Source of the DNA: Roseibium hamelinense | GTDB lineage: Bacteria; Pseudomonadota; Alphaproteobacteria; Rhizobiales; Stappiaceae | Assembly: GCF_007830545.1 (NCBI RefSeq) | Contig: NZ_VLLF01000006.1 | Span: 124,001 to 188,000 of the forward strand | Length of the DNA stretch: 64,000 nucleotides | Reading direction: 5' to 3' | In this document: piece by piece, positions 54,619 to 62,818 of the stretch | How the letters are laid out: every line of letters begins with the position of its first letter | Numbering within the stretch: the first letter of the stretch is position 1 | Program-made: the position numbers and the translations under genes | The notes under the pieces: model-generated | What the model saw: only the letters and a program-made list of their open reading frames with translations | What the model was told of the DNA's origin: nothing | Databases searched by the model: none

Positions 54619-57087
54619 ATGACGTCAACAACAACATCCGAACAAGAATACGAGCACCTGATTGCTCAGGGCGTAGACGAAGAGCCGGTCGAGCAGAACC
54701 GCCGCCTCTTCACTGGAACATCGCTTGCGGTGATGAGCGCGGTTGCGGCCTTTTATGCAGCCTTTCACATGGCAGCCTTGAACGGCCTGTCCATATACGA
54801 ATTGACCGGCATTCGTGTCCCATTCCTGCCAGCCTTCCCCATGGAAACCTGGAACTTCCGGATTGTTCACGTGGCTGGGGCTCTCGTGCTGGGCTTCTTG
54901 ATGTTCGGCCCGAGGCTCAGTTTTCCGGAAAAAGGCCAGGAAACCCCGGTACTGGGCTATGCCGCCTACGTATTGATGTTGCCAGCGCTTTTTGCATTGG
55001 GAATGGCGTTCTCCTTTGCTGTTGAGATCAACAATGGTCTCATGTGGAACGGGATCGACGAGCGCATCCGGTTCAACGAAGTCTATCTGTTCGGTTTGCC
55101 GCTGATTGTTGCAACGGCGGGCGGGATCGTTCTGTCATGGTTTCATCAGCGGGAAAGGTCGGGTTTTTCAGCGCCGGACGTCGTTCTGTGCGTGTGTGCC
55201 GTCGCAGTCGCCGCTTATCTGATCACGATCTACGGCACGCTGATGCGGAACTCGACCGGCACGCCGTTCGCGCCGATCGGGATCTCGATTGCGGCTGTTG
55301 CCGGAACGGCCCTGATCATGGAACTGACCCGCCGCGTCGCAGGCATGGCGCTGGTGGTGATCGCCGGTTTCTTCCTGGTCTATGTTTTTGTGGGTGACCA
55401 GCTTCCCGGGTTTTTGAACTCGCCGGACATCAGCTGGGAACGGTTTTTCAGCCAGGTCTATACCGACGCCGGTATTCTGGGGCCGACGACAGCCGTGTCC
55501 TCGACCTACATCATCCTCTTCATCATCTTTGCCGCGTTCCTCCAGGCCTCCAAGGTGGGCGACTATTTCGTCAATTTCGCCTTTGCCGCTGCCGGGCGTG
55601 CACGCGGCGGCCCGGCGAAGGTGGCCATTTTCGCATCCGGCCTCATGGGCATGATCAACGGCACGTCAGCCGGTAACGTCGTGTCGACCGGGTCGCTCAC
55701 CATTCCGCTGATGAAAAAGGTCGGCTACCACCGCAAGACAGCTGGTGCGGTCGAGGCGGCAGCGTCGACCGGCGGACAGATCATGCCGCCGATCATGGGC
55801 GCCGGTGCCTTCATCATGGCCGAGATCACCGGTATCCCGTACACCGAGATCACGGTCGCGGCGATTATTCCGGCGGTGCTGTACTTTGTATCGGTCTACT
55901 TCATGGTCGATTTCGAGGCTGCGAAACTCGGCATGCGCGGCATGCGCAACGACGAGCTGCCGAAGCTCGGGCGCATGGCGAAACAGGCCTATCTGTTTGT
56001 GCCGATCTTCATCCTGATTGCTGCGCTGTTCATGGGCTACTCGGTTATCCGGGCCGGCGCATTGGCGACCGTCTCTGCCGTGGTGGTGAGTTGGGCTCTG
56101 CCGGAATACTTCGCCCTGCGTGGTGGCGTGCGTTGGACACTCCAACGGCTTCTTGTGCTTGCCGTCAGTGCTGTCCTTGTCAGCTTGCTGGTGCTGTACC
56201 TGGTCTCGCCTGCGCCAGAACCGGGCGCGGACCCTTCGGCGGCCCTGTCCGCGTTGTCGCTGATCGCAACGGTGCTCGTGATCCTGACCTTCGCCTACAT
56301 CTCTTTTCGGGAACTGACCGGGGGGGCGGAAGCCGGTGTTGGCCTCAAGGGCACGTTCAAGGCGTTTGAACTTGCCGGGCACATGTCCGTCCAGATCATC
56401 GCGGTGTGTGCCTGTGCCGGCATCATCGTGGGCGTGATCTCGCTGACGGGTGTGGGCGCCAGGTTCTCTTCCCTATTGCTCAACCTCGCCGACACGAGCC
56501 AGCTTCTTGCGCTGTTCTTTGCCATGTGCATCTCGATCCTTCTGGGCATGGGCATGCCGACCACCGCCGCCTATGCCGTGGCCGCATCTGTTGTTGCCCC
56601 TGGCTTGGTACAGCTGGGAATTCCGCTGCTGACCGCGCACTTCTTCGTGTTCTACTTTGCCGTTCTATCAGCAATTACACCGCCGGTTGCCCTGGCAAGT
56701 TATGCCGCGGCGGGCATTTCCGGGGCGAACCCGATGGAAACGTCGGTCACGTCCTTCAAGATCGGCATCGCGGCCTTCATCGTGCCTTTCATGTTCTTCT
56801 ACAATTCGGCCATCCTAATGGACGGAACAGTCATTGAGATCGTGCGAGCCGCGGCGACGGCAATTGTTGGGGTGTTCCTGTTGAGTTCGGGTGTCCAAGG
56901 GTGGTTCCTTGGAAAGTCGGCCGTCTGGTTCTTGCGGCTGGGACTTATTGCATCTGCGCTCTTCATGATCGAAGGCGGATTGCTTTCTGATGCGATCGGG
57001 CTCGGCCTCGCAGCCGCTGTATTCGCGGTCCAGCGATTTCTCCATCCCAAACCCGGAGCGACCGTCCCGGTAAGGGGAGCGGATTAG
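54619..57087 (+). CDS. TRAP transporter fused permease (small and large subunits in one chain)
   Basis: 822 residues with about 17-18 hydrophobic segments. The N-terminal third corresponds to the small (DctQ-like) subunit. The rest is the large DctM-like subunit, with the conserved AIFASGLMGMINGTSAGNVVSTG and GMGMPTTAAYAVAASV stretches. It couples import to an ion gradient, with the TAXI protein as its solute donor. GGGAGGGGGG stands just before the ATG at 54619. An in-frame ATG at 54574 overlaps the hairpin's far side and adds 15 residues. The terminator at 57113 follows. Confidence 0.93.
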   Translation: MTSTTTSEQEYEHLIAQGVDEEPVEQNRRLFTGTSLAVMSAVAAFYAAFHMAALNGLSIYELTGIRVPFLPAFPMETWNFRIVHVAGALVLGFLMFGPRLSFPEKGQETPVLGYAAYVLMLPALFALGMAFSFAVEINNGLMWNGIDERIRFNEVYLFGLPLIVATAGGIVLSWFHQRERSGFSAPDVVLCVCAVAVAAYLITIYGTLMRNSTGTPFAPIGISIAAVAGTALIMELTRRVAGMALVVIAGFFLVYVFVGDQLPGFLNSPDISWERFFSQVYTDAGILGPTTAVSSTYIILFIIFAAFLQASKVGDYFVNFAFAAAGRARGGPAKVAIFASGLMGMINGTSAGNVVSTGSLTIPLMKKVGYHRKTAGAVEAAASTGGQIMPPIMGAGAFIMAEITGIPYTEITVAAIIPAVLYFVSVYFMVDFEAAKLGMRGMRNDELPKLGRMAKQAYLFVPIFILIAALFMGYSVIRAGALATVSAVVVSWALPEYFALRGGVRWTLQRLLVLAVSAVLVSLLVLYLVSPAPEPGADPSAALSALSLIATVLVILTFAYISFRELTGGAEAGVGLKGTFKAFELAGHMSVQIIAVCACAGIIVGVISLTGVGARFSSLLLNLADTSQLLALFFAMCISILLGMGMPTTAAYAVAASVVAPGLVQLGIPLLTAHFFVFYFAVLSAITPPVALASYAAAGISGANPMETSVTSFKIGIAAFIVPFMFFYNSAILMDGTVIEIVRAAATAIVGVFLLSSGVQGWFLGKSAVWFLRLGLIASALFMIEGGLLSDAIGLGLAAAVFAVQRFLHPKPGATVPVRGAD

Positions 57088-57112
57088 AGGGTGCTTGAAA
57101 AAACTGTATTCA

Positions 57113-57147
57113 CGGGCGGCGCAGAAATGGGCTGCCCGGTTTTGTTT
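57113..57147 (+). terminator. Rho-independent terminator of the TRAP operon
   Basis: CGGGCGGC (57113-57120) and GCTGCCCG (57131-57138) form an eight-pair stem with one G-U pair, followed by GTTTTGTTT. It lies between the stops of the TRAP permease (57087) and the convergent peroxiredoxin gene (57178). Confidence 0.65.
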
Positions 57148-57177
57148 CCGCTGCCGGTAAACACACAAGACGGGTCT

Positions 57178-57704
57178 TTATCTGGATCGGAAAAAATTCA
57201 GCATCGTTTGGGCGTCGGAGTGTTTGAGCGGCACACCCGGTGGATTGTCTGTCAAACCGCTCTCTGAAAAGATTTTCGAAATAGAGCCATCTTCCACGAA
57301 CATGGAATATCGCCAGCTGCGCATTCCCATGCCGTTGCTTTCCCGGCTCACCAACATGCCCATTTTTCGGGTAAACTCCGCGTTTCCGTCTGGCAGCATC
57401 ATCACTTTTTCGATTGATTGTGAACGCGCGCATTGGTTCATAACGAAGGCATCATTCACCGACAGGCAGGCAACTTTATCTGCGCCAGCGGCGATCAAGT
57501 CGTCATGAAGGCTTTCATAACCGGGCAAATGTTTTTCGGAACAGGCCGGCGTGAACGCGCCCGGCACCGCAAAAAGAATGACCTTCGCCCCAGAAAAACC
57601 TCCTGTGATGTTACGTTTTTCCATATGAAAGAGCCTTGGCCGTCCGGGGCGCTCTCCCGGACCCGGATGTGAAAAACACTATCTGGCACACTCTGCGGAA
57701 CCAT
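57178..57704 (-). pseudogene. Prx5-type peroxiredoxin gene with a one-base frameshift
   Basis: Two frames together make one peroxiredoxin. From the ATG at 57704 (GGGAGAA eight bases upstream) the first frame reads the family N-terminus VPDSVFHIRVRE to KNVTSQEVF. The second frame, ending at 57178, continues SGAKVILFAVPGAFTPACSEKHLPGY with the peroxidatic cysteine, then VNDAFVMN and LPDGNAEFTRKMGML. Adding one T to the TTTTT (minus strand, 57598-57594) joins them as TSQEVFSGAKVILFAVPG, about 175 residues, matching the family length. Read only from the in-frame ATG at 57624 the protein would lack its N-terminal 27 residues and its ribosome site. Either a real mutation or a homopolymer read error is possible. 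Confidence 0.85.
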
Positions 57705-57790
57705 GCGGAACTTCTCCCATTGTCATGCCGCGGAAAATCGGCCGATCCGGTAAAAGCCGACAATTGACGGGATACTTGCTCTCCTGTCAA

Positions 57791-57835
57791 AGTCCAGTCC
57801 GGTCCAGTCCAGTCCAGTCCAGTCCAGTCCAGTCC
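57791..57835. repeat. Pentanucleotide microsatellite (AGTCC)9
   Basis: Nine tandem five-base units run without interruption. Eight are exactly AGTCC and the third is GGTCC. The tract lies between the peroxiredoxin start (57704) and the caspase-like gene start (57859), ending 13 bases before the GGAGG of that gene. Its length in pentamers could change by slippage and alter promoter or leader spacing. Confidence 0.9.
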
Positions 57836-57858
57836 GGATCCGTCGACGGAGGCACGTG

Positions 57859-60036
57859 ATGCGCATGTCCTTATTCCACCAGCCAGTCAAAACCGCGTTT
57901 TGGTTTATGCTTTTCGCTCTGGTGTTCGCGCCTTTGCAAACAGTCGCCTCAGAACGGCACGCGCTCGTCATTGGAAATGCCGACTACAACAGCAACACTC
58001 TGACAGCTCTTAAGAATCCGGCAAATGATGCAGCTCTCGTTGCCGATAGTCTGAAGACGGCGGGCTTTAAGGTTCAGCTCGTATTGAATGCTGATTTACG
58101 GGCGATGAAACGGGCGGTTCGTGATTTCACGGAGACCCTGAAGCAAGCACCACAAGGATCGCTCTCTGCATTTTATTATTCTGGGCATGGATTTGAAGCT
58201 GGCGGGCGAAATTACCTTGCTCCTCTTGAAGCCGATCTGCGTGATGAAGTAGACGCGGAATTCGAGGCGCTTTCGGTCGATTGGGTTCTGACTGCGGTCG
58301 AGAAATCTCACGACGGCGCGAACATTGTCATTCTTGATGCCTGCCGCAATACAGCGCTGACCCGTTCGGCGGGTGGAACCGCCGGAGGATTCTCCCTGTT
58401 GACCAGCACGCCGCGCGGCACCTTCATCTCTTTTGCAACCGCGCCAGGCAGCACAGCAACCGATGGGGCTGGCCTCAACAGCCCCTACACCGCTGCCATT
58501 GCGCGTGAAATGCTTGTGCCGGGTGCGACAATCGAGGCAGTTTTCAAGCGTGTGCGCCAGCAAGTGGTTGATGCGACCGGCGGCGAACAAGTGCCATGGG
58601 ATCATTCATCGCTGACCGATGATATCGTCCTGCTCCAGGGAACGATGGGCGGACCCGCAGATGTTGCAAGCGCACCGGCCGGTGCCAGTGCAATGCAGCT
58701 TGAGCTCCAATTTTGGAACGACGTTAAGGACACGGACGATCGCAGCGAAATCCAGGCCTATTTGGACCGGTTTCCAAGTGGTGCGTTCTCCGAGTTGGCA
58801 AAGACGCGGCTGGAGCAAATTGGAACAGGGCCGTCCGGCGATATTGAGCAATTGTTTGCCCGCATTCAAAGCCGGTCGCTTCTTGTCGAAAATCCACAAC
58901 GGCCGCATGAGTTTTATGCCAATGCCCGGCTGCGTGAGATCAAGGGCGATTATCCCAAGGCGCGCCTGGACTATTTGAAGTATTTTGCCTTCGGGGAACC
59001 ACAGGTGGATCCGCATGTCCGGTTTCAGGCTGTTTTGAAAATTCAGGAAGGCCGTGCTGGAGCGCGGGAGGTCTACAATGCGTTTACACAAGGCCGGCGT
59101 GATGCAACCACACTGTTTGCCGGTATCCTCCTGGAAGACCGGGAAGAACGGGTCCGGCGCCTTACGTCCTTCTTGCAAGCCTATCCGGATTTCACGCCGG
59201 CCTACTACGCCTTGAGCCAGGATTTTTCGGCCGCACGTGTCGGCCAGCAGTCCCTTGCCGACAAGACAAAAGAGCTGGAGTTGCTGAACGAGTTTATGGC
59301 AGGTGTCGACGATGGCCGATATCTGCGCTACTTCCTGGATCAGCAAATGGCGGCCGATTGGCTCGAAGACGCTAAAACCCGGCTTGCCGCGCTGTCTGTT
59401 TTGAATTCTGCGGCTTTAGTCAATCCGATCAAGATCAACGCCATGCGCAGCAACCAAGGCTGGATGCTGAACCTGGCGATTGCCGACCGGACCCAGGAAA
59501 TCTTCGTCAAACTCCCAAATAGCGATTTTAAATCAACAGGCTTCATGGCGAATTCAATGGACCCGACAACAGGCAAGCCGATTGCCTACCCGATGGTCGA
59601 ATTGCCGGGAAACGCTGAAGCTATGGATATCATGGTGAAATACACCGACATCCGGGGGGAGGAGCAAGGTCCGTTCGAAATTCGTTTCAATCCCAATTTG
59701 GCGCTGATTGCGGGTCAAAAGGACATTCTTGAGCGCATGCCCAACGGATGGGTAAGTTACAGAGACTTTGATGGCAAACGCCTGGTGTATTTCACGCATC
59801 TGATTAGTTATCGCTGTGCGATTGATGAGGTCCAATACGGTCTCGATACGGACACACCTAACCAGAGTTTTGAAATCGGCGAATGCGATCCGGACAATCC
59901 GCATGCCATCCCGAGCAAGGGGCCTGGCTCGGTTGTTTACACGGACATTCCAAAGCCCACCAAGTATCTGTCCGTTAAGCTAACCTACGCCGATGGTACG
60001 CAATCCGAGGTGCAGCGTTTCGATGCGCCAAACTAA
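57859..60036 (+). CDS. Caspase-family (C14) protease-like protein, secreted or anchored
   Basis: 725 residues. A hydrophobic N-terminus (about 12-30, ending QTVASE) suggests export or anchoring. The caspase fold opens RHALVIGNADYNSN. The catalytic pair is H110 (YYSGHGFEAGGRNYL) and C162 (VILDACRNTA). The remaining 450 residues contain helical repeat-like segments and a beta-rich C-terminus without recognised motifs. Bacterial metacaspase relatives cleave after basic residues, but the targets are unknown here. The ATG at 57859 is six bases from GGAGG, while a GTG at 57856 is also in frame. A CHASE2 cyclase, a FecR-like protein and a histidine kinase follow in the same direction. Confidence 0.88.
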   Translation: MRMSLFHQPVKTAFWFMLFALVFAPLQTVASERHALVIGNADYNSNTLTALKNPANDAALVADSLKTAGFKVQLVLNADLRAMKRAVRDFTETLKQAPQGSLSAFYYSGHGFEAGGRNYLAPLEADLRDEVDAEFEALSVDWVLTAVEKSHDGANIVILDACRNTALTRSAGGTAGGFSLLTSTPRGTFISFATAPGSTATDGAGLNSPYTAAIAREMLVPGATIEAVFKRVRQQVVDATGGEQVPWDHSSLTDDIVLLQGTMGGPADVASAPAGASAMQLELQFWNDVKDTDDRSEIQAYLDRFPSGAFSELAKTRLEQIGTGPSGDIEQLFARIQSRSLLVENPQRPHEFYANARLREIKGDYPKARLDYLKYFAFGEPQVDPHVRFQAVLKIQEGRAGAREVYNAFTQGRRDATTLFAGILLEDREERVRRLTSFLQAYPDFTPAYYALSQDFSAARVGQQSLADKTKELELLNEFMAGVDDGRYLRYFLDQQMAADWLEDAKTRLAALSVLNSAALVNPIKINAMRSNQGWMLNLAIADRTQEIFVKLPNSDFKSTGFMANSMDPTTGKPIAYPMVELPGNAEAMDIMVKYTDIRGEEQGPFEIRFNPNLALIAGQKDILERMPNGWVSYRDFDGKRLVYFTHLISYRCAIDEVQYGLDTDTPNQSFEIGECDPDNPHAIPSKGPGSVVYTDIPKPTKYLSVKLTYADGTQSEVQRFDAPN

Positions 60037-60081
60037 GAAAACCACCATGATGACGTCTCAATATGGCCTGCGCAGCTTGCC

Positions 60082-62037
60082 ATGAACCGGGAACGGAAAA
60101 GCGTAAGGCCGGCCACCAGCAGTTCCTTTAAATGGGGCGCTGGCGCGCTTGCAGTTTTCATTTCCGTCCTGATTGCGCTGCCAATTGCCGGCCGCCTGGA
60201 TCCGGTCCTTGGTGATCTTGTGGTCCTGAATTTGATGCCGAAGGCTTATGATGCAGAAGATCAAATCGTCGTCGTTACGATAACCGAGGAAACACTCGCA
60301 AAGTTTCCCTACCGCTCGCCGATTGACAGAGGGTTCCTAGCGGACCTGATCACCGTTATCGACGCTGCACAACCTGCAAGTATCGGGTTGGACATTCTAC
60401 TGGACAGCACCAGTGAGCCTGAAAAAGACCGTCGGCTTTTCGCTGCGTTGAGCGGCGCCCAAAAGCGGATCGTGCTTGCAAGTGTATCGGACGACTTTTT
60501 AACAGAGGGGCAAGCGGAACAGCTTAAATTGTCGCTGTCGTTCGGGAGGCCGGGCTCAGTTAAGCTGCAAAGGGACGACGCCGACGGCGTTCTGCGTCAC
60601 TTGCCGCAACTTCACGATGAGGGCATGCTGCTCTTGACCGAGGCGATGGCCGGGCGGCGGTTTTCTGAAACGCCATTTGCGAGCCGCATTCTCTACCAGG
60701 TGTCGCGGGACGGTACGCCCGTTCTGTTCCCGAAATATCCGGCACACACCGTTGAACTGTTGCCGCAAGAGTGGTTTCGAAACAAACACGTGCTGATTGG
60801 CACAGACCTTCCAGGCGTTGATCGCCATCCGACGCCACTTGTATCTGTCGGGGGTACGGCAGCGGGCAGCATGGCCGGCATAGAAGTCCATGCCCATTTG
60901 CTTGGCCAGCTGCTCTCTTCAAGAAATCTACCCGTTCCAACCTTCACGCAAGCGATCGGGATCTTGATGGCAGCTGCCTTAGCTGCCGCATTCGGTTTTT
61001 TAACGGTACGACAACCAAGTGTCTTTTTCTCAGGCTTGATCTTGGCGGCGTTGCTCTACTTGGGACTGGCGACGGCGCTCATCGCGGGGGAGCTGTTTAT
61101 GCTCCCGATTCTTAGTCCCATTGCTGCAGCTGGCACCAGTGTCTTGCTCTTGTCACTGGTCCATTGGCGGCAGGAACGTCTTGAGCGGGCATTTGTGCTG
61201 AGCGCTTTCGAAAAATACGTCAGTCCGGAAGTTGTCCGCCGGTTGGCCTCGGGCGAAGTCGAATTGGCCCTCGGCGGTCAGAAGCGGATTGTGACCTATC
61301 TCTTCACTGATCTTGCCGGATTTACCAGTCTGTCGGAAAACCTGCCCCCAGACCAGGTGGCGGACATTTTGAATGGATATCTAGATGACGTCTGCGACGT
61401 TGTTTTCCGGCATGGAGCAACCTTGGACAAGCTCATTGGAGATGCTGTGGTTTGTTTCTTCGGTGCGCCGGAGGATGATCCGAAACAGGCTTCCAAAGCG
61501 GTTGCACTGGCGCTTGAGCTTGACGCGACAGCTCAGCGCTATCGGCAACGTCTTGCGGATCAAGGCATAGCGCTGGGCGTGACCCGGATCGGGATACATC
61601 TCGGCGAGGCCGTAATCGGAAATTTCGGCGGAAACCGCTTTTTTGACTATACCGGGATCGGTGACACGGTGAACACGGCCGCGCGTTTGGAAGGCGTGAA
61701 TAAATACCTGGGGTCGCGTATTTGCGTGAGTGAAACGGTTGTTGAGAACTGCCGGGAGCAAACAGCATTCGCATTCCGGCCCTTAGGCGCGCTTGTACTG
61801 AAAGGTCGCCAGCAAGGCCTCGCTTGCTATGAGCCAATGTCGGCTAATCAGGCCGGACAAGAATGGTTCGGCGCCTATTGTGCGGCGTACGAGGCTATGC
61901 GCCGGAAAGAATCGAATGTCCAAACGCTTTTTGAACGAGTTTTGGCTAAGAAGGGGAATGACGGACCAACGAACTTTCACCTGGCCCGCCTGAATAGCGG
62001 GCAAACCGGTGAACAGGTCGTTTTTTCCGACAAGTAA
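60082..62037 (+). CDS. CHASE2-domain adenylate/guanylate cyclase
   Basis: 651 residues. After one N-terminal membrane helix (about 18-38) lies a periplasmic CHASE2 sensor (about 45-285, with VVTITEETLAKFPY and ASIGLDILLDS). Further membrane helices run from about 290 to 370. The C-terminal class III cyclase domain has TYLFTDLAGFTSLSENL, where the metal aspartate sits, then LDKLIGDAVVCFFGAP and FDYTGIGDTVNTAARLEG. It should make cAMP in response to an unknown outside signal. No strong ribosome site precedes the ATG. It follows the caspase gene by 45 bp. Confidence 0.92.
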   Translation: MNRERKSVRPATSSSFKWGAGALAVFISVLIALPIAGRLDPVLGDLVVLNLMPKAYDAEDQIVVVTITEETLAKFPYRSPIDRGFLADLITVIDAAQPASIGLDILLDSTSEPEKDRRLFAALSGAQKRIVLASVSDDFLTEGQAEQLKLSLSFGRPGSVKLQRDDADGVLRHLPQLHDEGMLLLTEAMAGRRFSETPFASRILYQVSRDGTPVLFPKYPAHTVELLPQEWFRNKHVLIGTDLPGVDRHPTPLVSVGGTAAGSMAGIEVHAHLLGQLLSSRNLPVPTFTQAIGILMAAALAAAFGFLTVRQPSVFFSGLILAALLYLGLATALIAGELFMLPILSPIAAAGTSVLLLSLVHWRQERLERAFVLSAFEKYVSPEVVRRLASGEVELALGGQKRIVTYLFTDLAGFTSLSENLPPDQVADILNGYLDDVCDVVFRHGATLDKLIGDAVVCFFGAPEDDPKQASKAVALALELDATAQRYRQRLADQGIALGVTRIGIHLGEAVIGNFGGNRFFDYTGIGDTVNTAARLEGVNKYLGSRICVSETVVENCREQTAFAFRPLGALVLKGRQQGLACYEPMSANQAGQEWFGAYCAAYEAMRRKESNVQTLFERVLAKKGNDGPTNFHLARLNSGQTGEQVVFSDK

Positions 62038-62060
62038 CCCTTTGGTATCGGGGGGGCGGA

Positions 62061-62792
62061 ATGCAGAAGCGAATTCTAGCCGGGCTCTGTGTGTTGATGC
62101 TGCTCAATGTGTCTGCGCATTCGCAGACAATTGTGGTCGCTGCGACCGGAGCGGAGGATTACATGCCCGGCACTCAACTCGATCCGGAACAAGCAATCGA
62201 CCTTCCTAAGGGGGCTCGCCTGACACTCTTGTCGCAAAGCGGGGCCATGCAGGTGATTGACGGTCCATTTTCCGGGATACCTGTCTCGCCATACGCCCCT
62301 GACGCAGCCAAGGATGGATCAGCTGGCTGGTCTGCTGTGCTTGCCCTGGTTGGTGATCCCGACGCCCGGTCGGAAGTGATGGGGGCTTCGCGGAAGACCG
62401 ATGGTCCTTTTAGAGTCCCTCCCGACATTTGGCATGTCGCCGTCGACAGCTCCGGACCCAGATGTATCGAACCGGGTAAGGTTGTCCTTTGGAGGCGTGA
62501 CACGGACACCGATGTTACGATTTCAGCCCGCAGCGCCGCCGGGCGGCTAACAGATGTGCAGTGGCCTGCGGAGCGGAATGCGTTCTCTTTACCAGAAGAA
62601 TTCGCCGAAGACGGACGGCTCATCCTTTCCATGGACGGCACTTTGCGAGAACTCAATCTCTCTGTTACGCCCGAAACGCTTCAAGCCGCTGCGCCCGGGG
62701 CGGTTCTGACCTGGCTGGTTGAGCAAAAGTGCCAGCGCCAGGCGCTGGCACTGATTGAGCAAGTCCACGCCGGAGTGGGGCTTCAGAACTAA
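62061..62792 (+). CDS. Secreted FecR-like protein of unknown function
   Basis: 243 residues. The signal peptide MQKRILAGLCVLMLLNVSAHSQ is cut near residue 22. The mature part opens with a small beta domain, GTQLDPEQAIDLPKGARLTLLSQSG then VIDGPFSG, which resembles the FecR-type beta-sandwich found beside CHASE2 cyclases. The C-terminal half is unremarkable and ends CQRQALALIEQ. I do not recognise a catalytic motif, and the protein may modulate the neighbouring sensor. GGGGGGCGG precedes the ATG at 62061. It lies 23 bp after the cyclase and 26 bp before the histidine kinase gene, so operon membership is likely. Confidence 0.72.
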   Translation: MQKRILAGLCVLMLLNVSAHSQTIVVAATGAEDYMPGTQLDPEQAIDLPKGARLTLLSQSGAMQVIDGPFSGIPVSPYAPDAAKDGSAGWSAVLALVGDPDARSEVMGASRKTDGPFRVPPDIWHVAVDSSGPRCIEPGKVVLWRRDTDTDVTISARSAAGRLTDVQWPAERNAFSLPEEFAEDGRLILSMDGTLRELNLSVTPETLQAAAPGAVLTWLVEQKCQRQALALIEQVHAGVGLQN

Positions 62793-62818
62793 AACGGTCG
62801 CGCTAAAAGGGTATGCCT

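Noticed and set aside
57723..57971. Minus-strand frame with repeated TGLDW units
   Set aside because: The repeats are just the AGTCC microsatellite read in frame. There is no ribosome site and it overlaps the start of the caspase-like gene.
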